A stretch of 39,973 nucleotides of DNA from an uncultured Holdemania sp. (GTDB lineage Bacteria > Bacillota_I > Bacilli_A > Erysipelotrichales > Erysipelotrichaceae): assembly GCA_947037125.1 (NCBI GenBank), contig CAMQTJ010000014.1, positions 1-39,973 of the forward strand, given 5' to 3'. The notes under the pieces are model-generated. The model searched no databases, was not told where the DNA came from, and worked only from the letters and a program-made list of their open reading frames with translations. The translations under genes and the position numbers were made by a program. Shown here piece after piece: positions 24,593-32,550 of this stretch (within the stretch, counting starts at the first letter, position 1; each line of letters opens with the position of its first letter).

Positions 24593-25883
24593 ATATCTTA
24601 ATAGTAAGAAAATATTTTGTTGTGCATTGTTAATTTATTTTATGGCAATAACATTATTTTTAAGTTTATTTCAACAAGTTAAACCAATTCAACAACCACA
24701 AAAGCAAATCTTAACAATTTGGGGTTGGGATGAATCAATTGTTGAAGCATTTTATGAATATCAAAAAGCTACTCCTAATGTTGAAATTGATTTTATTTAT
24801 GTAAATGAATATGAATATAAAGATCGAATTAATCTTGCTTTAGCTACAGGACAACCGTTGCCAGATATTTGTGTTTTAAGTAATGGTGATAGTAAAGAAT
24901 TATTGAGTTTAGACATTTGGGAAAATTTAGAACGTGAACCTTACAATCTTAATCGCGAATTATTATTAGATAGTAGTATATCTTTTGCAACAAATAGTAA
25001 TGATGAAGTTGTGGCTATACCGTATGAAGTATCAGTGGCAGGAATTGCTTATCGAAATGAATATGCTAAAAGAGTGTTAAAAACAGATAATCCATCACAA
25101 ATAAGTGTAATGTTTTACAGTTGGGCTGATGTTTTATCAAAGGGTAGTTATATAAAACAAGAACATCCAGATTTTTATATGTTTGCATGTTTGCAAGATG
25201 TAGCTACAATTTTATATGGTCAGGCTAATGCATGTTATATTGAAGATAATACTTTAGTTAAAGCTAGTAGTTTTTACAATTATTTTAAAATTTTAGAAGA
25301 ATTAAAATATAAAGGTTTAGTTGGAGACATCATACAATGGTCACCTGAATGGTATGAGTCTTTTGTAACAGAACAATATTTATTTTATCCTGTCGCCTTA
25401 TGGTTGGCACAGCAAGGTGTTTTTGGTGCAGGAAATGGTGGGGAGTGGAGCATGAGCGTCCCACCTTCTGGTAGTTTTAATTGGGGTGGAACTGTATGGG
25501 CTATCCCTAAAAATAGTAATCAAAAAAAATTAGCTTGGGACTTTACAGAAAGTTTATTATTATCTCAAGCAGGAGCTTGGTATAATAAAAATAAGGATAA
25601 TGGAGTGCTAATTAATTATAAGCCAACATATCAACATGAAGAATATCAAAATATGTATCATCAAGACTTCGGAGAACAAAATATAGGTAGGTTTTATTTT
25701 GAAAATTTATTACCTTCAATTAAGCAATATCCAATAAGTGATTATGATACTATATTAAAAAAAGTTTTTTTTGAAGTAGTTAATCAAATGAATAATGATG
25801 AAAGTATTAATAGTGAACAGGCTTTTGAATTATTTAAGCAAAATATTAAAAAGGAAATACCATCATTAATAATTTTAGAATAG
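24585..25883 (+). CDS. Orphan sugar-type solute-binding protein, membrane anchored
   Basis: A 432-residue extracellular solute-binding protein of the SBP_bac_1 type, overlapping the kinase gene by eight bases. After a hydrophobic N-terminal segment (about 11-30) the fold starts with LTIWGWDESIVEAFYEYQKATPNVEI and continues with LATGQPLPDICVLS and the C-terminal NWGGTVWAIPKNSNQKKLAWDF (read as NWGGTVWAIPKN, KKLAWDF). There is no lipobox cysteine after the hydrophobic stretch, so it is probably held by an uncleaved anchor. No ABC permease or ATPase gene is near, so a role in presenting ligand to the sensor kinase is more likely than import. The ligand is unknown. Confidence 0.85.
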   Translation: MSRYLNSKKIFCCALLIYFMAITLFLSLFQQVKPIQQPQKQILTIWGWDESIVEAFYEYQKATPNVEIDFIYVNEYEYKDRINLALATGQPLPDICVLSNGDSKELLSLDIWENLEREPYNLNRELLLDSSISFATNSNDEVVAIPYEVSVAGIAYRNEYAKRVLKTDNPSQISVMFYSWADVLSKGSYIKQEHPDFYMFACLQDVATILYGQANACYIEDNTLVKASSFYNYFKILEELKYKGLVGDIIQWSPEWYESFVTEQYLFYPVALWLAQQGVFGAGNGGEWSMSVPPSGSFNWGGTVWAIPKNSNQKKLAWDFTESLLLSQAGAWYNKNKDNGVLINYKPTYQHEEYQNMYHQDFGEQNIGRFYFENLLPSIKQYPISDYDTILKKVFFEVVNQMNNDESINSEQAFELFKQNIKKEIPSLIILE

Positions 25884-25892
25884 AGGAAATTC

Positions 25893-27641
25893 ATGTATAA
25901 AATGAAAAATAGGAAATTTATTGCTTTTTTAATTATAGTTATTCTTATTGTTTTAATAATAGGTAATAGTTTATTATCAACCAAAAATGTTTATGAAAAA
26001 GAAGTTGACGGACATAATGGACCAATTAGAGTAGAGGTCAAAATTTTTAATGATATAATTGAAGAAATTAAGATACTTGAACATAATGAAACTATTGAAG
26101 TAGTTGAAAGTACACTAGACTTAATTCCAAAAAATATTATTTCTAGGCAATCAGGAAATATTGATTTAATAACCGGAGCTACAATTACAGGGCAAGCAAT
26201 AATAGATGCTGTTTCACAATGTGCAAAAAAAGCAGGTCTTGATCTGTTTTCTATTAAAGCAAATCAAACAAATGATATAAATTATAATCAAAAAGAGTAT
26301 ATTAATGTTGATGTCGTTGTAATTGGTGCAGGAGGTGCTGGTTTATCGGCAGCAGTATCAGCTTCACAACATGGTGCAAGTGTATTAGTCATCGAGAAAA
26401 TGACTGAAATAGGAGGAAATACTGTTAGGTCAATAGGGATGTATAATGCAGTTAATCCAGAGCTACAAAAACCGTTAGGTATAAATGACAGTGAAGATAT
26501 ATTTTTTCAAGAAACATTTTTAGGCGGTAAAGAATTGGCAGATCCTAAACTTGTTGAAATCTTAACATCACAAGCATATGCTGGTATGTTATGGCTTGAA
26601 GATTTGGGTGTGAAATTTGATACACAAGTCGATAGTTGTTTGGGTGGGGAATATGCTAGAGGTTACTACACCATGTCTCACAATGGATCTGATTATATAA
26701 AAAGTTTAAATAAATATTGTACTAATAATGAAGTTGATATTTTACTAGAAACAAAAGGTACTAGTTTAATTGTTGAAGATAATAAAATAACTGGTATAAT
26801 TGCCAAGCAACATAATAAAGAAATAATCATTACAGCAAATAAAGGAGTAGTAATAGCTACTGGTGGATTTGGCTACAATATTGAAAAAAGAATGGATTAT
26901 GACAATTCTTTAACTGCTGATATGTTATGCTCAAATGCCCCTGGTACAACAGGTGATGGAATTGAGATGGCAAAAGATGTAGGTGCTAATTTAATTAATA
27001 TGGAATATATTGAAACTTATCCCTTAGGTGATGCCTATGATGGTGGTCTTCGTAACAATATACCTGATTCAATTAATAATGGAATCTTAATCAATAGTGA
27101 TGGTAAAAGATTTATAGCTGAGGATGCAAACAGAGATAATTTATCGGAAAGTATTTTAGCTCAAAATGAAGGTTTTGCATATTCAGTTGTTGATAGTGAT
27201 TATTTAAAAGATGAAAAAGATATAGCATATCTTGAAGGATTAGTTTCAACAGGTGTTGTTACTAAGACATTTAATATTGAAGAGCTAGCTTCAAAATTAA
27301 TGGTTGATCAAAATATACTAGAGGATGAAATTAATAAATATAATAAATTTGTTGATAATCAAAATGACAAGGATTTTAATCGTAAAAATCTAATTAATAA
27401 AATTGATGAACCACCATTTTATTATGCGAAAAAAAAGCCAACAATTCATTATACTTTAGGTGGAATCCAAATAAATGAAAACACTAGTGTAATAAACACA
27501 CAAGGTAAAGTGATAAAAAATCTTTTTGCAGCTGGCGAAGTGACAGGTGGTATTCATGGAGCTAATCGTTTAGGTGGTAATTCATTGCCAGATATCATTG
27601 TTTTTGGAAAAATAGCTGGTTATAATGCTGCAATGAATTAA
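25893..27641 (+). CDS. Membrane-anchored FMN_bind/FAD flavoprotein reductase
   Basis: A 582-residue exported reductase of the fumarate/urocanate reductase superfamily. Order: membrane anchor (about 9-27), FMN_bind domain with flavinylation motif DLITGAT (residues 91-97, FMN expected on Thr97 by an ApbE enzyme), then FAD_binding_2 with VVIGAGGAGLSAA (about 142) and EIGGNT. Active-site counterparts of flavocytochrome c: an Arg in EDANRDNLS, the IHYTLGG loop, and GIHGANRLGGNS with the catalytic Arg-type position. Where fumarate reductases have a substrate His, it has Tyr (IETYP), as reported for urocanate reductase. No haem motif. Substrate unknown, probably an unsaturated carboxylate. No apbE in the window. 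Confidence 0.88.
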   Translation: MYKMKNRKFIAFLIIVILIVLIIGNSLLSTKNVYEKEVDGHNGPIRVEVKIFNDIIEEIKILEHNETIEVVESTLDLIPKNIISRQSGNIDLITGATITGQAIIDAVSQCAKKAGLDLFSIKANQTNDINYNQKEYINVDVVVIGAGGAGLSAAVSASQHGASVLVIEKMTEIGGNTVRSIGMYNAVNPELQKPLGINDSEDIFFQETFLGGKELADPKLVEILTSQAYAGMLWLEDLGVKFDTQVDSCLGGEYARGYYTMSHNGSDYIKSLNKYCTNNEVDILLETKGTSLIVEDNKITGIIAKQHNKEIIITANKGVVIATGGFGYNIEKRMDYDNSLTADMLCSNAPGTTGDGIEMAKDVGANLINMEYIETYPLGDAYDGGLRNNIPDSINNGILINSDGKRFIAEDANRDNLSESILAQNEGFAYSVVDSDYLKDEKDIAYLEGLVSTGVVTKTFNIEELASKLMVDQNILEDEINKYNKFVDNQNDKDFNRKNLINKIDEPPFYYAKKKPTIHYTLGGIQINENTSVINTQGKVIKNLFAAGEVTGGIHGANRLGGNSLPDIIVFGKIAGYNAAMN

Positions 27642-27670
27642 AATACCGATAATTTATACAAAATGCCGAT
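27642..27670 (+). promoter_or_regulatory. Direct repeat AATRCCGAT, candidate AraC-type activator site
   Basis: AATACCGAT (27642-27650) and AATGCCGAT (27662-27670) repeat with a 20-bp period, about two helical turns, the usual layout for AraC-family binding. The first copy starts right after the stop of the first reductase. The second ends 32 bases before TATAAT (27703-27708), whose -35 is poor, as expected of an activator-dependent promoter for the second reductase gene. Confidence 0.55.
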
Positions 27671-27780
27671 TTTACTTCATATACTTATTTTTATATTGTC
27701 AGTATAATAACAAAGGTTAGTCAGAATATAGTTAATTATATTTTGTATTTACTTATATATAAAAATAGGAGGAAATGAAA

Positions 27781-29559
27781 ATGAAAAAAGTTTTATTAGT
27801 TTTACTTGTTACTTTGATGTCTATATCACTTTGTGCTTGTAGTGCTTCAAACGACAAAAATGATACATCAGACAATGAATTTTACGATATTGTAATCATT
27901 GGAGGCGGTGGTGCAGGACTTGCTGCTGCTGTTGAGGCTAAACAAAATGGTGCTGAAAATATTTTAGTACTTGAAAAACTATCTTTTTTAGGTGGTAGTA
28001 CAACAATGGCTTTTGGAGGTTTTAACTGTTCAAAATCTCGTTTTATGGATGAACAAGGTAAAGAACAAGAGAATATTGAATTACTTACTAAAGTAGTTGA
28101 TACTAATGGTAAAAATCTTAATGACTTAGTTGCAAGTGCTGTAGCTGTCGAAGGAACTCCTGATGTAATTAAATGGTTTGAATCATTTGGATCAGAATGG
28201 GGACAAATTCGTTACGCTAATTTACATTGTCCAACTGATGGAACAATCCCAGGTGTTGAAATTGTTGAAGTATTAAGTGAACAAGCTGAAAAACTTAATG
28301 TTGAAATTCGCAAAAATACTAGCGGTGAAGAAATCTTAGTTGATGAAGATGGTCGTGTTAATGGTGTTGTTGCATTAAATGAAAAAGGTGAAGAATATAC
28401 AATTGATTGTGGTTCAGTTATTTTAGCAACAGGTGGTTATGGTAATAACCCTGAAATGATTGCGGAATATCATCCAGATCTTGCTAATATTCATTTACCT
28501 GCATCACAAGGTGTTGAAGGTGATGGTATTGTTATGGCATCAGCATTAGGTGCTAAACTTAGAAATATGGATTTAATTCAACTTTCAAGTGCAGTTGTAC
28601 CATTCTCAATTCAAATGCAATTACCTGGACCAATTAAGGAAAAAGGAGCAATTTTTGTAAATAAAGAAGGTGAACGTTTTACTAATGAATTAAGCGCAGC
28701 TAGCTGGGACAGACGTATTTCTGCTGATATCTTAAAGCAAACTGATGGTATGTGTTTTGGTGTATATAACGAAACTATTTACCAAAATTTTATGTCAGTT
28801 GAAGGTAAAGATTTCTTTGATGAATATAGAATGTCAGGTATTGATGGATCAGGTTATGTTTTAAAAGCTGACACATTAGAAGAACTTGCAAAGCTTATGG
28901 AAATACCTGAAGAATCATTTGTTAATACTGTTAATAGTATTAAAGATAGCACGCTTGAAAATAATGTTGTAATCGAAGTTGCTGATACATACAATAGTGG
29001 TCCATACTACGCTGTACCTTTAACTCCTGGAGTTATGGATACATTAGGTGGAATTGAAGTAGACGGTATTGGCCGTGTAATTAATACAGAAGATCAACCA
29101 ATTGCAGGACTTTATGCAGCTGGTGAAGTAATTGGAAACATTCAAGGAGCATATTATTCTATAGGACTTGCTGAAGCTGTTGTTTATGGTAGAGTATCTG
29201 CACGTAATGCAGTTATTTATCTTAACGATCGTGGTGGATTAACTGAATATAAAGAACCTGTTGTTAGTGAAGAAGAACAAGGCGAAACTGTAGTTGGAAC
29301 TTTTGTTGATGGTGTTTACACTGGTTCGGCAAAAGGAATGAAAGGTGATATAAAACTAGAAATTACTGTTGAAAATTGCAGTATTACTAAAATAGAAGTA
29401 TTGGAAAATGAAGAAACATCAAATATTTTCGCTGGTGTTTTAGATGAATATATCCCATCAATTATTAGTACTCAAAATGTAGATGCTGATATGGTAACAG
29501 GTGCTACTATTTCATGTACTGCTGTTAATGAAGCAATTCATTTAGCACTAGGACAATAA
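27781..29559 (+). CDS. Lipoprotein FAD/FMN_bind flavoprotein reductase
   Basis: A 592-residue reductase with the opposite domain order to its neighbour. It has a lipobox LCAC (lipidated Cys20), then FAD_binding_2 (DIVIIGGGGAGLAAA, about 36-50; ATGGYG about 216), and a C-terminal FMN_bind domain from about 505 with flavinylation motif DMVTGAT (570-576). Active-site residues are changed: SWDRRISADIL keeps an Arg, but the His-His loop is VMDTLGG and the usual GANRLGGN is GAYYSIGLAEA, with no Arg. So the substrate or mechanism differs from fumarate reduction. Start ATG 27781 is eight bases after AGGAGG; ATG 27775 is too close. Own promoter region and terminator. Confidence 0.88.
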   Translation: MKKVLLVLLVTLMSISLCACSASNDKNDTSDNEFYDIVIIGGGGAGLAAAVEAKQNGAENILVLEKLSFLGGSTTMAFGGFNCSKSRFMDEQGKEQENIELLTKVVDTNGKNLNDLVASAVAVEGTPDVIKWFESFGSEWGQIRYANLHCPTDGTIPGVEIVEVLSEQAEKLNVEIRKNTSGEEILVDEDGRVNGVVALNEKGEEYTIDCGSVILATGGYGNNPEMIAEYHPDLANIHLPASQGVEGDGIVMASALGAKLRNMDLIQLSSAVVPFSIQMQLPGPIKEKGAIFVNKEGERFTNELSAASWDRRISADILKQTDGMCFGVYNETIYQNFMSVEGKDFFDEYRMSGIDGSGYVLKADTLEELAKLMEIPEESFVNTVNSIKDSTLENNVVIEVADTYNSGPYYAVPLTPGVMDTLGGIEVDGIGRVINTEDQPIAGLYAAGEVIGNIQGAYYSIGLAEAVVYGRVSARNAVIYLNDRGGLTEYKEPVVSEEEQGETVVGTFVDGVYTGSAKGMKGDIKLEITVENCSITKIEVLENEETSNIFAGVLDEYIPSIISTQNVDADMVTGATISCTAVNEAIHLALGQ

Positions 29560-29580
29560 AATAAAATAATTAATTTAAGT

Positions 29581-29618
29581 AAAAAAACTAACATAAGAAA
29601 TTATATGTTAGTTTTTTT
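29581..29618 (+). terminator. Terminator of the reductase block
   Basis: A 15-bp stem, left arm 29581-29595 (ending ACTAACATA), loop of eight, right arm 29604-29618 ending in seven T. Confidence 0.9.
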
Positions 29619-29682
29619 CGATTAATTAAATCGTTGAATAAGATATAAAGTTATAAATATAATAAATTTTTTTAAATCAAAA

Positions 29683-29711
29683 TTGAGAAAAATAATGTAA
29701 AATGATATACT
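29683..29711 (+). promoter_or_regulatory. Promoter upstream of the secreted membrane protein gene
   Basis: TTGAGA (29683-29688), 17-bp spacer, TATACT (29706-29711). The predicted transcript starts near 29717, leaving a leader of about 60 bases that contains a short open frame. Confidence 0.65.
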
Positions 29712-29729
29712 TATATCAAGAAAGGTATA

Positions 29730-29780
29730 GTGATTAGTTTATTATTAGCAACTTTTCATTATATTAGTGTGATATTATGA
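29730..29780 (+). CDS. Possible 16-residue leader peptide
   Basis: A GTG preceded by AAAGG (29721-29725) opens a frame for MISLLLATFHYISVIL, whose TGA overlaps the ATG of the next gene (ATGA at 29777-29780). The next gene has no good ribosome binding site of its own, so this short frame may deliver ribosomes to it. The spacing of AAAGG to the GTG is short, so the call is tentative. The peptide itself is hydrophobic and unlike known attenuator peptides. Confidence 0.35.
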   Translation: MISLLLATFHYISVIL

Positions 29781-30697
29781 TAAAAAATATACTAATAAAG
29801 CAGATGAATGGTATAAGTTTAAAAAAAATTAGTGTAATCTTAGCTTTTGTATTTGCTTTATCAATTTCTTCAACTCATATTGTATGTGCAAATATGGCAG
29901 CTCCTAAAGAAGCTGATGTCGGTTCAACAATTACATTTGAAAAAAATGATACAATATCGGTATTATCAGAAGTACTTGATATAACAGTTGACAAAGAAAA
30001 AGCCTATATTGTTGCGAAATATAATATGAAAAATACAACTGATCAAAGTATTTCTACCCAATCTATGTTTCTTTCACCAAATATTGAATATAGTAATGTT
30101 AATGTAATGGTTAATAATATAGAGGTAGATTATGTATCTGAAAGTTATTCTTTAAATTATGATACAGAAATAGAAATTGTTGATTGGCAATATGTTGTAC
30201 TAACTAATGACAAAATTGCAAGTAATAGTATAGAACAAAAAGTTGATACAATCACTTTTAATATGGATTTTTTACCTAATCAAGAATATGAAGTAATAGT
30301 TTCTTATACATACAAATTAGGTGGATACCCAAATAATGAATATAATGCAAAAGAGGGTATAATTGAGTACTATCTTACACCTACATCAATGTGGAATGAC
30401 TTTAATAATTTAACTATTAATTTATATTTAGATAATCAAATGCCTGTTATAAAAAGTAGTAATATAGAATTTGAAGAATTAGATAAAGGGGTATATCAGT
30501 ATGTTTCTAATTCGCTTTTAAATGAAAATTTAAAGATAGTTATTGATGAAAATTGGTTTCAAAATATAATTAGTACATTAAAAAGTCCATATTTTTTAAT
30601 GGTAATAATGATGTTTTCACCGTTTGTTATAATACCATTATTAGTAATATTACTTGTAATTTTTATAAGGCGTAAAAAAAGAAATAAAGCTAAATAA
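29777..30697 (+). CDS. Secreted single-pass membrane protein of unknown function
   Basis: A 306-residue protein with an N-terminal signal sequence (hydrophobic about 18-37, ending IVCANMAAP), a beta-rich extracytoplasmic domain (about 40-265) and a C-terminal membrane helix (about 273-298) followed by a stop-transfer tail RRKKRNK. The opening of the mature part (ANMAAPKEADVGSTITFEKN, that is a 'MAAP' start followed by 'STITFEKN') gives the impression of a conserved family, but I cannot name it. The ATG at 29777 lacks a clear ribosome binding site; ATG 29804 is an alternative. Confidence 0.65.
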   Translation: MIKNILIKQMNGISLKKISVILAFVFALSISSTHIVCANMAAPKEADVGSTITFEKNDTISVLSEVLDITVDKEKAYIVAKYNMKNTTDQSISTQSMFLSPNIEYSNVNVMVNNIEVDYVSESYSLNYDTEIEIVDWQYVVLTNDKIASNSIEQKVDTITFNMDFLPNQEYEVIVSYTYKLGGYPNNEYNAKEGIIEYYLTPTSMWNDFNNLTINLYLDNQMPVIKSSNIEFEELDKGVYQYVSNSLLNENLKIVIDENWFQNIISTLKSPYFLMVIMMFSPFVIIPLLVILLVIFIRRKKRNKAK

Positions 30698-30714
30698 TCA
30701 TATATTGCAATAAT

Positions 30715-30745
30715 AAAAGACGATCTTAATGATCGTCTTTTATTA
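30715..30745. terminator. Bidirectional terminator between convergent genes
   Basis: AAAAGACGATC (30715-30725), loop TTAAT, GATCGTCTTTT (30731-30741), then ATTAT. It can serve the gene on the left (plus) and the VanZ-like gene on the right (minus). Confidence 0.85.
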
Positions 30746-30795
30746 TGTTTTATAATCTTAAAATAATCTTAAAATAATGTTATCATATATAGTTA

Positions 30796-31434
30796 TTAAT
30801 CTTCTTTGAAATAAAGTTCTAACTTATCTTTTGATACAAAAAATATAAATTTAACTATGTAAAATACAATCATTGCACCTAAAACATTTAAGATAATATC
30901 ATCAACATCAGCACTACCAACATTAAAATAATATTGTAAAAATTCCATAGTTGATACAATTCCTGTAGTGATAAAAATAAAAACAAATGAATTTCTAAAT
31001 ATCTTGTGAATTAATGGTAAAAACAAACCTAACGGTGCAAATAATATTGCGTTACCTACAAGATTAGCAAATGCTCTTAAATCATTTTGGTTTTTCATAT
31101 TATGAAAGAAATTTCTTATTGTAAGAAAAGGTACTTTATTAACATAATATTGATTTTGTCTTGCAAAGAAAAAATCACTAAATAATAGTACAGCAAATAT
31201 GAATAGGGTATAATAAGCAATTAAAAAGGCAAATAATATTTTTGTTATGATAATACGGATGTGGTTGTTTTTTGCGTAAAATATTTCAATAGTAGATGCT
31301 AAGAAATAAATTGATATACTAAAGATAACTATCATAATTTGTTTATATATATCCATTGAACTATGATTAGATAGCCAATAATAATTTACGAAAATAAATA
31401 GTGCAAACAACGGTATACTGATTAATCTTTTCAT
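30796..31434 (-). CDS. VanZ-family membrane protein
   Basis: A 212-residue protein with about six hydrophobic segments. The C-terminal half has the VanZ signature: NLVGNAILFAPLGLFLPL, then MEFLQYYFNVGSADVDDIILNVLGA (parts: EFLQYYFNVG, DVDDIILNVLGA). VanZ proteins are associated with low-level teicoplanin resistance, but most family members in gut bacteria have no proven role. It is a single gene on the minus strand between converging and diverging plus-strand genes. A palindrome lies in its promoter. Confidence 0.85.
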   Translation of the reverse strand: MKRLISIPLFALFIFVNYYWLSNHSSMDIYKQIMIVIFSISIYFLASTIEIFYAKNNHIRIIITKILFAFLIAYYTLFIFAVLLFSDFFFARQNQYYVNKVPFLTIRNFFHNMKNQNDLRAFANLVGNAILFAPLGLFLPLIHKIFRNSFVFIFITTGIVSTMEFLQYYFNVGSADVDDIILNVLGAMIVFYIVKFIFFVSKDKLELYFKED

Positions 31435-31456
31435 TAAATCACCAACTTTCTAATGT

Positions 31457-31488
31457 ATTATAACACATAATAGTATTTTGATTATGTG
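31457..31488 (-). promoter_or_regulatory. Promoter of the VanZ-like gene with inverted repeat
   Basis: On the minus strand an extended -10, TGTTATAAT (TATAAT at 31462-31457), precedes the gene. CACATAAT (31464-31471) and ATTATGTG (31481-31488) form an 8-bp inverted repeat in what would be the spacer, a likely operator. No good -35 is seen. The rest of the 229-bp gap to the next gene holds nothing else I can identify. Confidence 0.5.
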
Positions 31489-31663
31489 ATAAATAAAGTA
31501 AGTTTAAAGTTCATATCATTAATTTATTTATATCAATTGAGGGCAGTTTAAATTAATTTATGATTTATATTAGTTAATAGTAAATTTATTCTAATTTGTT
31601 TATCATTTAATGTCTTTTAGTGTTACAATCATATGGTGCAATTTTAGTATATAGGGGAAAGTT

Positions 31664-32497
31664 ATGTTTAAAAAATATAGTTATATCGTTTTATCGGCAT
31701 TACTTCAAGCTTTTGTTATAAATAATTTAATTACGAGTGCAAATTTAGTTTCATCAGGATTTACAGGAGTATCAATATTAGTTAATGCAATCTTTTTATC
31801 ATTTGATATTAATGTTTCTATTTCATCATTAATATTAATGTTGAATGTTCCAGTTGCCTTAATATGTTTTAAATATATAAGCAAACAATTTATGGTGTTA
31901 TCAATCATTCAATTTATGCTTGTTAGTGTGTTTGTACAGGTCATACCAAATGTTTTAATATTAGATGATATCTTATTAAATATCGTCTTTGGTGGGGTCT
32001 TATATGGCTTTGCAATATCACTTGCTTTAAAAGTCGGTGGATCTACAGGTGGTGTTGATTTTATTACTTTATTTTGTAGTGAAAAATACAATAAATCATT
32101 TTTTAAACATACGTTTATCTTTAATGTTATTATAATATTAATATTTGGTTATTTTAGTGGGATATCTGCCTGCTTATATTCTATTATCTTTCAATATATT
32201 AGTTATGTGAGTATTGAAAAATTTTATAACTATTATAATTTTTATACTTTAGAAATTATAACTAAAATACCTGATGAAGTTGTAAGTGCATATCAAAGTA
32301 ACTTTAAGCATGGTGTTACTATTTTAAATGGTATTGGTGGTTATAATAAACAAGATTTAGCACTACTAAATACAACTATATCGCAAAGTGAATATGATAG
32401 TGTAATAAAAATATTAAAACAAGCAGATGAAAAATGTATTATAACAGTTTTAAAAACAGAAAATTTTGTTGGGGGATTTAAAAGAATTCCAAGATAA
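31664..32497 (+). CDS. YitT-family membrane protein
   Basis: A 277-residue protein with five or six hydrophobic segments in the first 190 residues and a soluble C-terminal DUF2179 domain (about 195-277), the standard YitT layout. Family blocks seen: NLVSSGFTGVSILVN, FGGVLYGFAISLALKVGGSTGGVDF (parts: GGVLYGFAISLALK, GGSTGGVDF) and HGVTILNGIGGYNKQD in the cytoplasmic domain. Function is unknown across the family. GGGGAAAG precedes the ATG. It lies just upstream of recG with a 53-base gap. Confidence 0.88.
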   Translation: MFKKYSYIVLSALLQAFVINNLITSANLVSSGFTGVSILVNAIFLSFDINVSISSLILMLNVPVALICFKYISKQFMVLSIIQFMLVSVFVQVIPNVLILDDILLNIVFGGVLYGFAISLALKVGGSTGGVDFITLFCSEKYNKSFFKHTFIFNVIIILIFGYFSGISACLYSIIFQYISYVSIEKFYNYYNFYTLEIITKIPDEVVSAYQSNFKHGVTILNGIGGYNKQDLALLNTTISQSEYDSVIKILKQADEKCIITVLKTENFVGGFKRIPR

Positions 32498-32550
32498 AAA
32501 TTTAAGTTTAATTGATTATATGTTAATATTATAATAAGAGGTAAAAATTT

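Noticed and set aside
24585-25883. Solute-binding protein as part of a sugar ABC importer
   Set aside because: No permease or ATPase gene is in the neighbourhood, and the gene overlaps a sensor kinase gene; a sensing role fits better, although a distant transporter cannot be excluded.
25893-27641. Naming the first flavoprotein fumarate reductase
   Set aside because: The substrate His position is Tyr and the second His of the His-His loop is Tyr, so the substrate cannot be assigned from the sequence.
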